64,000 nt of DNA from Vanrija pseudolonga (GCF_020906515.1 NC_085850.1:4030001-4094000), one strand, 5' to 3'. Positions 10,230 through 22,670 are shown, numbered from the stretch's first letter. Translations and numbers: made by a program. Notes: a model not told the origin generated them from the letters alone.

Positions 10230-13200
10230 TCATCCTCGTTTGTTTGGGCTCCACTTGAACCACTTGGGCGACCAACCGGCTTGGCGGCGCGGTGTGTCGT
10301 CGTCGTCATCGTCGTCCTCGGGGCGCGGTGGCCTGAGTAGCGCTTCCTCACCCTCAGCCATACCGCGCCTGCCCCCGACTCTTCTGAACGCTGGTGCCAG
10401 TGTGGCCCGAGGCGTTGAGGGCGAGCCGGTGGGGTCGGCCGGAAGCGTTGGGAGAGGAGGTAGCGGACGCTCCACTCGTGGTGGATCAGACCCCGAGCTG
10501 TTCCCAGCACTGGTCTGGCGCGAAGGTGGCAGCTCGACCATCTCTGGCTTGGAGATGCGGCCACGGACTGCACGGTCAGGCGTTGTAGGCCCGATCACCG
10601 CCGCTGGCGATATCGGCGATATGGGTGGGTGCGGCTCACCATACTCGGACACTGAGCCTAGAGAACCCAGCGCACTAGTGCCCGTTGACTGGCCAGAGTT
10701 ACCAGAGTTCCCCGTCGACCACAACGTCCGGCTGAGGAGAGGCGCCGACCGGCTCGCCGACTCGTGAACAACACCAAACTCGTCGAGGACGGCCACGCGG
10801 GGTCGGCCGCCGCCAGTCGCCTCACCACTCGAAAGGCTGCTGTCGTGGGCGCTAACTGGCGCTGAGGCCGACGTGTTGATGAGGTCGCCAACTGAGCGCG
10901 ACATTTGACGTTGTTGGATGTGTGTTCCCGGTCCAAGAGCGGGTGCGACGCGTGCCGGCGCAATGGGTGCCGCAGGGTCACTCTTGTCCGTCTGCCCGCT
11001 GGCTCGCTTGCCTTCCGACTGCCCGCTACTCCGTTTTGCAGGTACTGCGAGCGGGTGCTGTCTTGGAGCAGGACGGCGTCCATGGTCGCTAGAGCTGCCG
11101 CCACTGCCGGCCGTCTGAGGCGTCGCGAGCTGCCCAACGCCAACCTGGCCGAATGGCGAGAGCAGTGCTCCCGATCCTGGGTCGATCGGCACCGCACCGG
11201 GAACGAGATGTGACGGGGTGCTCTCGCGGCGGATACCGCCCGTAGGGACTACGAGCGCAGAGGTCGAACGGGTCGGTGAATCGCCAGGTTGTGAACCTCC
11301 GTGGCGGGCCGCAGCCGCGCCAGCAGCGACGGCACCTACACCCGCAGCTGCAGCGCCAGCGCTGATGGCTGGGGCGAGGTACCCGGCATGCGTTTGCAGG
11401 CTGGTGATTGAACCCATTGGGGAGTTGTCCTCTGGCACGGATGAGGTCGCAGGGAGGCTTGATATTGATGTCCTGCCGCGTGCGAAGACGGGGAAGTTGG
11501 GGTAGCTGTGGTGTTAGTGGAGGAAACACTTTGTGAACTTACTCTGACGAGCCGCGCGAGTCCTCTTCCACCGGCGTTCCAAATGTCCCGACACTGGTGT
11601 TGCGTTCCGAGAACGACGGCCGGCCAATGGAGGAGGGCACAGGGTGGTCGGCCTCGGACTCTCCAGTGGGCTGTCTGATGAAAATGCGTGTCCCGAACTC
11701 GCCAATGTCACCCGACGGGCCGGCAGCTTCGAGAGAGCGAGGGATACCTGCGGGTGGCGTGGCGGACCCAGCAGCGCTAGTTCTCGGGACAGCAATATCC
11801 GTCTCGTCAGTGTTGTTGCGGGACCGACGGGCGTGATACACAGCTGCAGCGCTCGCGCCGAGGGCGAGCACTCCGGCAGCACCGACAGCTGCGTCCTCGG
11901 GAATGGTGGTAGCCAGTCGACCTGACGCGCCGGCACGGCTGCCTCTGCTCCCAGAGCTTGCCTTGCTTCGGCCGCTCCGATTGCTTCCTCGGCTGCTCTT
12001 CGAGCTTGCGCTCCCTTGTGTCGCGTAGATCGATCTCGTCGAGTCGGTGCCCATCGACACGTAGCTTGAGATGCTGCCGCTGTCTGCGGTGACATACTGG
12101 CCGCTGCTGCCTTGGCGACTTGACTCAGGGATGGGCGGTGACTCTTCATGCTCCGCTGCCTCGGCAATTTCTTCGTCAGGCGATGCCGTGATAGTCTGTC
12201 GATTGTTGTACCATAAGTCTGCGCTGCCGACGTCTGAGCTAAGGCGCCCAGAGGAGCGCTTGGCATCAGTGCCGCCGCTAGCGGAGCGGTCACCAGGAAG
12301 GTGAGTACCACCACTTCCTGATCGTGCGCCGCTTCCGCCCCTCGTGGTTCCGCTGCCAGAATGTGTGCCACCGCTTCCAGACCTAGCGCCAGTGGTTTTG
12401 GAACCATCGCTGCTAGACCGGCCGGCCGCGACGGCCAGTCCAGCCGCGCCAGCAACTGCAGCTGTAGTAGCCGCAGCGGTACCCCATGAAACACCTTCGA
12501 GAGAGGGTCCCCTGGAAGGTCCTGCAGGCCTTGACGGTGTGCCGTGAGGCGACGGCTTTTGGACGCCAATCATGCGCTCCATGGTGTTGCCGCTGACGTT
12601 GCGCGGGGATTCGTTTGAGTACTTGGAAGCCGCAGATGAGTCGGAGAACTGTGACGCGGTCGACGCGCGGCGGCCTCGCCCCAGACGAGCCATGAGGGCT
12701 GCTGACCCGGCCGCAGCTGCCGTTCCGATGCCCGTGAGACTGTACTTTGAACTGTGTACACTGCCCGGGCGACTGCGGCCCAGCAACGCTGAGCTCTCGT
12801 CGCCACTTTGTGACGAGCCGACCGAGGAGCCAGACCGACGGCGGTCGTCATAGTTTGGCGCATGCAGCTCGGCGTCGTCGCGGGAGATTCGCATGATGGG
12901 CTGGGCGATGCCGAGTGTTGCACCTGCCGCGCCCATTGCACCTATTGGAACAGCCACTCCAGGATCTGGTGGGGCGGGGCGAGGTGGACCTCCAACCACA
13001 GCTGCCGCTTCGCCGGGTCGCACTGCCTTTTCATGGTAGGGGGTGTCATCCGAGGTCGGGACCGACTCGAAGGCGGCCACCCTCTGCTGTTGAGACTTGT
13101 CTCTTCTTCGCTTTAGAATGCACCATAGGAGAAGAAACAATAAGGCGAGGACGAATAGAGGCACGAGAACCGATGGAAGGACAATGCGAGGGATATTGCG

Positions 13201-13911
13201 GTGCGAATGCTGGGCGGTTGATGGTGGTGGTGTTGTTGAAGATGATGATGATGAGGAAGAGATTGTGGGGGAGGGTGTTGATGATAATGTCGACGAACCT
13301 GAAACATGGGTCAGCATCGATTGGTGGCCGGCCGACGATCTACGCACTCGATGTCCCTGTACTCGAGCTTCGACTTGATGTCGACGAGACAGATGAGGAA
13401 GACAGGGAGGCGGAGGCGGTGGCGGTGAGGGACGACGAGGACCCCAGGGAGGCAGTACCTGAGGACGAGGCTGTTGTGGCTGCGCTCGACGAGGTCTGCG
13501 AGGTTGAAGGACTGGTCGTGCTCGTAGAGGCCGACGTCGAGGTCCGCGGTGGTCTTGTCGAGCCACCATATGCCCACCCCGAACCCAACGGGATGCTTGG
13601 GCCGTAGTCTGCGGGACTGGTCAGGCGCCTGATTTTTTTTATATTGGACGCCACCGCGTCAGCAGTCTCACTCACAAGTCAATGGTAGGTTGACCACCTC
13701 GCCTGTTGTCACTGCTTCGCCGTCCACGGTCGTCACCACCTGTTGGGCATGTCAGCCTGATGCGCTCGTGACGTGGCCGAGCGGAGAATTGGGTGGGGGG
13801 ACTCACAGTCGACCATGAGAGCCAGTCTGGGAGAGCCTGTCCGTCTGGCGTGACCCCACCACGCTTTTCGCGCTGTGGGCAGCCGACAATGGCGCACCAC
13901 ACGCGCTGCAT
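10230..13911 (-). CDS. Single-span mucin-like membrane protein (1153 aa)
   Basis: Five exons: 13911-13807, 13739-13676, 13608-13348, 13298-11543 and 11505-10230; all phases close. The N-terminal module has a cysteine pair and the run DGQALPDWLSWS, then NLPLTYYGPSIPLGSGWAYG. A Ser/Thr-rich stalk follows, then one membrane helix (IVLPSVLVPLFVLALLFLLL) at about 187-209 and a basic stop-transfer (KRRR). The ~930-residue tail is cytoplasmic by the positive-inside rule, rich in Ser/Gly/Ala, with short GSGGTHSG-type repeats, a poly-Asp run and a Trp-rich end (GWSPKWFKWSPNKRG). The architecture resembles fungal wall-sensor or Mid2-like proteins, but homology is not shown. A hydrophobic exon at 14336-14199 would splice in phase 0 to 13905 and supply a signal peptide; with it the true start would be 14336. 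Confidence 0.75.
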
Positions 13912-16514
13912 GGCGGGGCGAGGCGAAAGCGTGGGTTAACGGCGGTTGTGATGGAAAGGCAATGTTGAACGATGGCGGCGACGACAAAAGCAATGACAAG
14001 AGGTGGTGGTGGTGGTGGCTCGTAGCGGTGGTGGTGGCTCGTAGCGGTGGTGGTGGTACCTGGGCCAGTGGCCTCATTGTTTGTCTGGTTCTTGGGTCGA
14101 TGCAGTTTCCCCTGGGGCTATGACTATCGACCGCTGCTACTGCCCTGGCTGGACTGGGGTGGCCACGCCATGGTATGCGGTCCAGCTCCAGCACGCACCC
14201 TGTTGCAATCCGGCCCACGGCACAAGGGGTAAAGGGGGTGCTGCTGCAGGTGCTGCTGCAGGAGGACGACGAGCGCTAGGAAAATGACGAGATGTATAGG
14301 CACGACCTCACCCGAGTGCATGCGATTGAGGGACATACCAGAGATTGGGGCGGCTAGGGGCGGTGTGGGCGGTGTGCATGGGCGAGCAGGTCGCCGCCGA
14401 GTCCACTCGCCGAACGGATGGCGGCGACGACGCGACTGCCTTTTTCCTAGGGTCGTCGACTCCAGTAGTGGGCATTTGCTGGGATGCATGTGGGTATGGC
14501 GCAACAACGCAACAACGAGGGTCCGAGCCAGAGGTATGAAGCGAGCAAGCAGCCCCAACTCGGACCAAAGACGCTTACCGTTCCGCGGGGAAACCCAACC
14601 GACGAGCCCTGCCTCCTTCCTGAAGCAGTTGTTATGAGCACTTTTCGATTTCCCACCGAGGACCGCAAGCCACTCGTTAAAACGGCCCAAAATCAGGACC
14701 TGCATCTACGATATGCACCATGCATCGTGTCCCAAACCCTGGACATCAGGCTGTCTCGGGACAGGCAACGACGTACTCGACGACCGACGCCGCCGGCGCC
14801 GCAACGGCGCAGCGCAGACACCGCGACGTAGGCTGCTGCTGCTGTTGTTTTTGCTGACATGCCGGCCCGCCGTCCGCTTGTCGCCTGCAGCTCTCTCCCG
14901 ACTTTCGCAGTATCTTCTGACAGCATGAGCGACGCCACCCTCAGGGCAGATGGCGCGGGGACCAGAATGCGCCAGCTCGGAATATCGGGTATCAGTCATC
15001 TGCCCACTGGAATACGCACAACGGGTGGAAGGAATGCTGCGCGCGCTGCCTGCCCAACCAGCCATGCCATGTTGTTGTGCCTTGGTGGCGTCGAGCTGTG
15101 CTCGTCCTGCTTGTCGTCGGAGCGGCTTGTCGTCGCCATCCACCCGTGCCGCGCCGGCGTCGTTGCCATCCGCCCGCCCGCGGAGAGTAGGAATTCAGGA
15201 GCCAGCGTCCTCGGGCAGTGACAACTAGGTTGAGCGGGAAAAGTATGTCGGTGGGCGTTGTCGAGGCACGCACCTTGTCGGCCCATCGACCGGATTCCAA
15301 TGGAAAGAAAGAAATCATTCGCGCAGAGCACCACAGCAAAAGCATGCGAGATATGATCGCCACCGCTGCCTTGGCTACCGTGCCTCACTGGCCCGTGTGT
15401 CGATGCCGGCGCCGCTGACGACCTGTCGACCCAGAGCTCACTGCTTGCCGGCACAGGCCGTTGCATCCGACAAGAGAAGAACTGACATGTCGAGTGAGGG
15501 ACAAGGTGGACTTGGCTTCTTCCCATTGCAGCCTGGTCAGATCCTCCCGAGGCAATCAGACAACAAACCTCCGCCATCGGCATGTCTTGCGGCACGGGCC
15601 GGAGAATGACTGCATTTGTCTGTTGGTATGCCCGGCTTGGGCTAATCAAGCTTGATCGGTGCCACCGCCCCGATGAACACTCCCGCTCCCGTTGCTATCT
15701 GTGGGGGCTGGTTATGCGCGCATCACACACTTGGCACCATGATGGATACACAACATCAGTCGCGTTTTTATCATGGCAAGTCGGCGTAAAACGCGGGATA
15801 GGAGCTGTAGAAGCGGATGGATCAAGGTGGATGTCGGAGCAATGTTGACCATCAAGCCATCAACACCCACCGATCTGGTTCCCGCCTCCCTGCGAGAAAG
15901 TTGCGCGAAGGGAGTGCGGGTGGCGTTGGCGGGTGGCGTCCTAGTCTCACTGTCGTGTTTATAGTCGCCGCAGGGCCACCCAATCGCGACTGCTTTTCAT
16001 TTTGGGGTGCTGCCAAACTTGACCCAGTACCGCTATCCTGGTCCACCTCGATGCATGGTCGCACGACTGGAGCCAGTTGTCGTTTGCATCCTGTTCGCGT
16101 GGCGTTTGCATGGCCCTGGGGTGGCAATACAGGGATGGTGTTTCATACAAGAGAGATCTGCTAACAAACACCGCACCGGAAACAACAACCAGACACCGGG
16201 GTCGTCGTCGTACTGTGGTGAGTAACCTGGTGTGGCCTGGCCCGACCTGACCGTCAACCTCGACTTTCAACTCAAAGTCTTGAGTTCAGGTCCAAGGCCC
16301 CCCCTTGTGCGTCGAAACGCGCTACGTACGAGCGCCATTGTCAGTTCTGTTCTGCTCTCTTCTGTTCGGCTCTGAGCAGAAGACAGACAAGGTCAGGGCG
16401 AGGGAGGGTTTGTTCAAAATAGTGCATTCAGGCCATTGTTCTTACGGCCTTTGATCTAGCCAAGTGTCCATAATTGTTCGTATGTTCATCAAACCCATGC
16501 GAGAGCTAGCGCGA
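13912..16514. other. Gene-poor region (2.6 kb)
   Basis: No gene supported on either strand apart from the possible signal-peptide exon at 14199-14336. Open frames are short, with codon use unlike real genes. A GGTGGT-rich repeat lies at 14001-14057. Near the right end, short inverted repeats (around 16258-16290 and 16345-16385) lie in the 3' flank of the glyoxal oxidase gene. Confidence 0.5.
14001..14057. repeat. GGTGGT-rich tandem repeat
   Basis: A block of GGTGGT followed by GGCTCGTAGC is repeated twice with a third partial copy. Low-complexity; lies in the upstream region (or a first intron) of the mucin-like gene. Confidence 0.7.
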
Positions 16515-18754
16515 TCATTGACCGGCATTCATTGCTCGCTTGTAACCAGCTGCTCCGAAGCCGTTGGCTCCGGGGATCCAGGCAGTGGGCCACACCCAAG
16601 GCGGAGGGGACCATGGGGCAGCCTTGGTGGTCGTGGGCGGAGGGGGGACCGGCGCCTTTGTGGTAGTCGTTGGTGCAGGCGCCTTCGAGGTAGTCGTAGG
16701 AGGGGGAGGGGGAGGGGCGGCAGTCGTGGTCTGGGGCTTGGGGGTCGTGGAAACAGGGGGCGGAGCCGCGCTCGACGGGGGAGGCACCACGCTCGACACC
16801 ACGGGAGGCACGCTCGACACTGCAGGAGGAACGGACGCCGGGGGGCTCGACAGGACAGGAGAAGCCGAGGAAACGGGGGCAATGACGCTACCAATCGAAG
16901 CCGAGGCGACATTGCTGGGCACGGGGTTGCTAGCGTTGGTCACGGGCGGGGGAATGGGAGTCGTGGGGAGGGTACCGTTAGCGATGGGCACGACAGATCC
17001 TGATCCAGCGACGGGGAGGTCCTGAACAGGAGCGATGCTCTGCGTGCCGATCACACCGTCGCCAACAGTAATGTACTGGCCCTGCGAAGGCACGCCGTTG
17101 ACCACAATGAAGAGAAGAGCTGGGCCGGGGGCGATGATGGCAGGGTTGGGGGGGATCTGCGAGACGTGAAGGGTGAGGGCGCCGTCGGGAGTGGCAGTGT
17201 AGCTAGTCTTGAGCTGAACGTGGCGCTGACCCATGTGAATGCCGTGCGTGGCGAAACCACCACGGATAACAACGGCCTTGACCGACTGGGGCTGGGCGCC
17301 GTTGAGGTCGGCAGCAGTGAGGGCGACGTTGAACCAGTTGCCGCCGTACTTGAGCTGCGTGGGGAGGCCAGTCGGCTTGGGGCGCGGCTTGCCAAAGTAG
17401 TCGGGGTAGAAGTACTCGATGCGGCTGTCGGAGAAGTACTTGCGGTTCGCCTTGGACTGGTACGATCCGTTGGGGTTGGAGCCAGCGATAGCGACACTGC
17501 CGTCGGGGAGGAGCGTGGCGCTAGAGTGGTACATGCGGGGGATGGTCGACGAGCCGGCCGAAGACCACCTCTGGCCCTGGGGCTTGGAAGGGTCATAGTA
17601 CTTGGCCTCGAAGGCGGGAGGGTCGGCGAGCGACTCACCGACCGGCCACCCACTAAAAGAGTAGCCGGCGGTGCCCGAGAGGGCGCCGTTGACGAGGAAG
17701 AGACGTCCGTCGGGGAGACTGACAAACTGTAGGGTCAGCGCGGTCATGCACCACCCCAGCTTACCTCTCCCATAACGCGTCCTTGGTCCATCGAGTCCTC
17801 GGTCGTCCACGACTTCTCACCCTTGTCGGGCGAGATGGAGATACACGAGTTGTCAGACTTGAGCTTGGTGACAGCCTGCCCCAAGCTCCAGTTCGAGTTC
17901 GTCCCGCCACAGATGAAGACCCTCAGATCCCAGTTGTTGTCTGGGGTCTGAGGAAGAGAGGCCGATGCACCCGAGCCGGGGTACACGCGGACCGAGAATG
18001 GCACGTTGCTGAATCCGCGCGTCTCAACTCCCGCGTTGGGGTCGAACAGGGATGCCGTGTTGCCAGACTGGATGAAGAGCTTGCCGCTGGGCAGGAGCCA
18101 GGTGAGCGCGTACAGGTTGAGTGTCGTCGTGTCGGCGAGAAGCTGCATCTTCTTAGGAGCGCCGCGCGACGGGTAGAACTGTGGCGTGGTTAGTTTGCAA
18201 GCCCGATCAACCTCTCTGAACCCCACCTCGTACGTCGGGTTGTCGTACGCCCACGAGTTGACGTAAACCAGCGCAGTAGAACCTCCGATGATGATCGCCG
18301 AGCCGTCGGTGAGGGTCTCGACGGTCACGTACCATCTGTTGGTTGTGAGGGGCGGGCTCGACTCGTCCCAGTATGGTGTGCCGATACGGGGGTCAAGCAG
18401 ACGGATGGCCTTGCGGCCCTCTGCTGAACCAGTCTCGGGGCTCTGGCCGCCGACAACAAGGAAGCGTCCGTCTCCGAGCGACGAGCCTCCGGCACAGAAA
18501 GGGTTCTTGGCGAGTGTCATGGGGCGGGTTTGGCGGTTACCGAGGTCAAACTCGGCGGCCCAGATGGCCTTGCCGTTCACCTTGAGCGGGTTGTTGTTAC
18601 TCCTGTCCATGGTGTAGAGCTTGTTCTGAGAGCCGAGGAACATGATGAGCTGAGAGATGCCCTGGTCGGCAATGAGCTCAAACGTGCCCGGGGCGGGGTC
18701 GGCCACGACCGCCATGGCCGCGAGGAGCGACCAGAGGAGCTTGGTCGTCAGCAT
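16515..18754 (-). CDS. Glyoxal oxidase (AA5 copper radical oxidase)
   Basis: Oxidises aldehydes such as glyoxal, making hydrogen peroxide outside the cell. Exons 18754-18227, 18178-17765 and 17726-16515 give 717 residues; introns are 48 and 38 bases. Residues 1-18 are a signal peptide. The family's radical-site residues are present. Cys87 (NPFCAGG) and Tyr142 (RWYVT) are the expected Cys-Tyr cofactor pair, with axial Tyr380 and His381 (RMYHSSATLLPDGS) and His475 (FATHGIHMGQRH). The C-terminal DUF1929 domain is followed by a ~150-residue Ser/Pro/Thr-rich tail (PPPPPPTTTSK-like). Such a tail is often wall-associated, though no GPI signal is seen at the end. It stands alone between two long gene-poor stretches. 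Confidence 0.93.
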
Positions 18755-18829
18755 TGTCGGGTGTCGGGTTGTCGAGAGAGACGGATAGACAAGACACACA
18801 TGCGCATGGTAGCCTCCTCTCTCTCTGCC

Positions 18830-18835
18830 TTTATA
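18830..18835 (-). promoter_or_regulatory. TATA-like box of glyoxal oxidase
   Basis: TATAAA on the minus strand, 76 bases upstream of the start codon at 18754; position suits a fungal TATA element. Confidence 0.45.
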
Positions 18836-20183
18836 CATCTCCCCATGCCCACCACATCCCGTTGGAGAACACCGAACTCCCTCGTCAAGTTTGTGTTGTG
18901 GCAGGTTCCTTTGACCGTGACGGCCACAGTGCTTGCTTGACGTTGTGGCCATGCCCACTTGCCTGATACACGAGGCTGCATGGATCGCGGGATCTCGGAA
19001 CGCGGAAATGGCGCGTCGTCCTGGAGGCGGGATTGGGGCGTAGGAGACGCGGTCGACGAACTGATGGGACGAGACGCGTTTCAGGTAATTGTTTCCACGA
19101 AGCTTATTAGAAGGAAGTGACGTGAGTTTTGTCGATGTTTGCGGCCACAGGGTGGTGGGTATCTGTTATTTTGACGTCTATGGGAGCCTGCACACGGGCT
19201 GGAACCATCACGGGAGGGGTGCGACCGCAAGAGGGAGCGAAGATCCAGAGAGAGACCTGGGCATGCATGAGGTGATGCATTAACACGATTGACACGGACT
19301 CTCGTTGTCAGTGGTGCATAGGGTATCTGCGCCATTGAAAAGCCCGACATCGGCTCCAAGTCTGGTTGCGTTGTGACTCACCTCTTCACCCAACAAGTTG
19401 GACAGCCGACGCTCTACACGTCAGCACCAGCGCTGTGTGGCTGTACAGTGCAATCCGTTACAAACCACGACTACTAACCCTCCTAACCCGCCCAAACCCA
19501 ACCTTTGGACAGATGATCACGCAGATCAGGCAACCAGACACGGCGGGAACAGGGCATTCCTCGGTCCATGCTCGCCTCTGCGCGCGCAGCACCCACGATT
19601 AAACGCAGCACTCGACGAGCACGAGGCTTGGCGGCCGGCGGGTGGAGACGGTAGGCCAGTCTCGGCATCTCCACTGCATTGGCTTGGCTGTGAAACGTGA
19701 TGCTGGGTACACGGTCCATTCGGCGGGCCATCCGGCGAGCTGGGTGCCGGCATCCGCCTCTGGCTCCAGAGCACAAACACGCATAGAGGTGCGTCACGCT
19801 AGGGCTTCTGGAATTGGGCTTGGAACGTCTTATCGAGTGAGTGGCCCTCTGCACGCTGCTTGTTCGAGCGATTAGGTACACACAACGGCTCATCCAGATC
19901 CGCTGCAAACAGTGCACACGACAGGCTGCAACATCCACGCACCTCACAGCCGTACCCACGATCAGCACTGTCGTCCTGGCGCACTGACAAGTAGCCTTCA
20001 TCAGGGCCGGCCGCAACTCAACGAGTCTGCCGCCGAACCCAACCTTGTCGGGAAGCGCGCGGGACGCGTTCACGACGACACGGCCAAGCCGGAATCCTTA
20101 CAGCCTCCTGCCACGACGGGAAGTGCCGCGGGATGCAGTGGGCCAAAAGTGGCTATGGAAGTACAGTATTGGCAGCTGTGGCA

Positions 20184-20222
20184 CCAGTCGTGGCAGCATA
20201 AGGACCCAGTCGTGGCAGCATA
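20184..20222. repeat. 17-bp direct repeat
   Basis: CCAGTCGTGGCAGCATA occurs at 20184-20200 and 20206-20222, 5 bases apart, in otherwise unassigned DNA. Confidence 0.7.
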
Positions 20223-21765
20223 CGGCCGTATCCCAATGGATGCGCGGGGTGAGGGTGCCTTGCGCGCAGTCCTGGCGGATCATTACGAGGCGAGGTATAC
20301 AGTTCGGTTTGTGGCAAGTGTGTTGATGAGGCATTGTTGTGGCTCTTTGGGGTGGGCAGGCTCGTCTCTATCCAGATGCAGAGTGCTACGAATTAGCTGT
20401 CGCGGGGAGGCTACGAGCGGAGTGAGGATGGGACGAGGAGGAGATGGAGTCATCGGGCGCGCCGAGTGAAGGCGGTACCGCGTAGCACGTTCGCTCTCCA
20501 ACTCCGATTGTGTCGCACAACAGGACACGCAACGCATTCTACAAATCTCTGCATAACTGTTTGGAGTCCTAAAATTGTCCATTCGACGCCGGCTGGGCTC
20601 GTGAGTGCAGGAAGACGCGGAAGCGGATGCGAAGCAATCGTTCTTTGCGGCATAAGTGTGCCGAAGACTTTGGACGTCTTCCCCGAACTTTCATCGCTCA
20701 GCACGCTCGTTCCATCGCAACCTCGACGTATGCAGCTCGATAATGTCGACGTAAAGTGAGGAGACAGCCATGATAGGAGCGAACTACAGAATGACCACAA
20801 CTCCCCCAAAGCCGCACGTGGTGGGTCACCAGGGCGAAGAAGATGTCGCAACCTCAACTCAAGCACACCTCTTCACCTACCTTCTGAGAGCAGCACTCTT
20901 CAGCAGTATCGTCGCCCTCGACCACGCATCGAACCTGCATGATCATGGGCTCGTGGGACAACATTAGGGTCAGCGACCAGCACTGTACCTTGCCGTCCTC
21001 CCGGCCCCGGCAATCTTCTTGCCCCTCCGCGCCGACCCGACGTTCAATGAGAACAGCTGCAACACGCTCTGCACGGAGGTGATGCTGAACTGGAACACGC
21101 AGATTGACCTCTCTGCTACCACAAAAACAGAAGTGGGGATGCTGGTGCATGCTGGCGTGCCCTCGCTTTTCTGGGGATGCGCCACCGTTGGCTGGGTGGC
21201 GTCATTGCGCCATCTCCGGATCTAGATCCCTTCGCTCACCGCCGCTGGCTCTACCATGTGGATCTTTGGGGGTCAGTTTGGTGTTTAGTTGGTCCAGCTG
21301 GCGTTGCAAGCATGACAAGAGGGAAGTGGTGGGGGCATCGAGCGAGCCGGCACTCAAGTATCGGCGCAACTGGAGTATGAGGGATCCGGCGCCTTTATGT
21401 ACCGCCTAGCCTTTGGCTGGCCGTCCCCTTCTCCGGCCGCTGGGAGCATTGGCCTTCAACCTGGCGTGCGCATCCCATAAGAATACGTTGCATATCTCGT
21501 CGGTGCTTCAGCTTCGATGCAGCGTCGTCGCCGTCACCGTCGTCGTCGTCGACACTGAACAAGGTCGACGGAGACGCAGCAGTGCAGCGTCTCTCGGGTG
21601 ACATTTCCGCCTCCGCCGCCAAGCGCCGGCTGTGCGGCAAGTGGAATTTCCAAGACGGCCGACTCGACCGGGACAGTCGCTACTCGCTCGACTCCGTCGC
21701 TTGCTCGCTTGCTCATCTCTGTCTTACATTGCTTCAATAACAACAACATCGCCATCACACGGTTC

Positions 21766-22670
21766 ATGCGACTCGCACCGTCGTTGATCGCCCCTACACG
21801 CCTGTTCGCTAACTCCTCTGCGCGCGCTACTCTCCCCGTCCACCCTCGGCCTTTCAACCACCTCCACCACCTCCACCCCCGCTCCATCTCAACAACCATG
21901 ACGGCCACCGCGCCCTCTCCGGCGCCGTACGAGCCCACCGCGGCCGCGACAGCGACACAGCAGACATCCACGGGCGTCAAGCTGACCGCACACAACCAGT
22001 ACGACGCGACACGGCTCGACCGTACCTCGCTCCCAGCGGACCCGCTCGACCTCTTCCGCGCGTGGCTTGCCGAGGCGCTCCGGCCCGCTCCGGGCTCGCC
22101 GTTCCCGCCCGTGCGCGAGCCCGAGGCGATGGTACTCTCGACCGCGACGGCGCGCGGTGTGCCATCGTCCCGTGTCGTGCTGCTCAAGGAGGTCGACGCG
22201 GACGGCTTCGTCTTCTTCACAAACTACAACTCGCGCAAGAGCGCCGAGCTGCAGGCCAACCCGTACGCTGCGCTCGCGTTCCACTGGCGCGAGGTCTCGC
22301 GCCAGGTGCGCGTCGTCGGCAAGGTCGAGAAGGTGTCGCGTGCAGAGAGCGAGGCGTACTTTGCTACCCGGCCACGCGGGAGCCAGCTCGGCGCGTGGGC
22401 GTCGGCCCAGTCGAGCGCTGTGGGCGAGGGCGCACTCGCCGCTGCCGTCGAGGACGCCGCCAAGAAGTTTGAGGGCAAGGATGTGCCCTGCCCCGAGCAC
22501 TGGGGAGGCTGGCGCCTGGTCCCATTGTGAGTTTGGCTGTTGGTGCTGATCGCTGACACCGCAGCGAGATCGAGTTCTGGGCGGGCCAGCCAAGCAGGCT
22601 GCACGACAGGTTCAGGTACACGCGCCCCGAGGCCGGCGGCGAGTGGGCCGTCGATCGCCTCGCGCCATAG
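21766..22670 (+). CDS. PDX3: Pyridoxamine 5'-phosphate oxidase
   Basis: FMN enzyme that oxidises pyridoxine or pyridoxamine 5'-phosphate to pyridoxal phosphate (vitamin B6 pathway). Exons 21766-22526 and 22565-22670 (38-base intron, CGCTGACACCGCAG end) give 288 residues. Family marks include [60 protein letters not shown] and the C-terminal [17 protein letters not shown], ending VDRLAP. A 44-residue arginine/serine-rich leader precedes a second in-frame ATG (21898, [13 protein letters not shown]), so a mitochondrial and a cytosolic form from two starts is possible. Identification is firm; the start is less so. Confidence 0.93.

Larger units (their letters stand above)
18755..21765. other. Gene-poor region (3.0 kb)
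   Basis: The first few hundred bases are the glyoxal oxidase promoter; the last 150 are the PDX3 leader. Between them I support no gene. The best unexplained stretch is 20,987-21,120 (plus), whose codons are strongly biased and read LAVLPAPAIFLPLRADPT followed by a CNTLC motif. I could not find flanking exons for it. A 17-base direct repeat lies at 20184-20222. Confidence 0.45.

Noticed and set aside
11514-12569. Open frame of 351 codons on the minus strand overlapping the mucin-like gene in another phase
   Set aside because: The chosen frame contains the membrane span, stop-transfer residues and consistent splice phases; the other does not.
13348-13577. Second plausible frame (VGIWWLDKTTADLDVGLYEH) within exon 3 of the mucin-like gene
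   Set aside because: It cannot join the flanking exons with usable splice phases, whereas the Ser/Thr-rich frame closes at both sides and fits a stalk before the membrane span.
20454-21190. Possible multi-exon minus-strand gene with good-looking GT/AG pairs
   Set aside because: Individual splice signals look fine, but the resulting protein has poor codon bias after the first exon and resembles nothing I know; kept only as an open question in the findings.
21534-22220. Open frame of about 230 codons on the minus strand opposite PDX3
   Set aside because: Lies antisense to a clear enzyme with conserved motifs and has an Arg/Val-rich composition typical of shadows.
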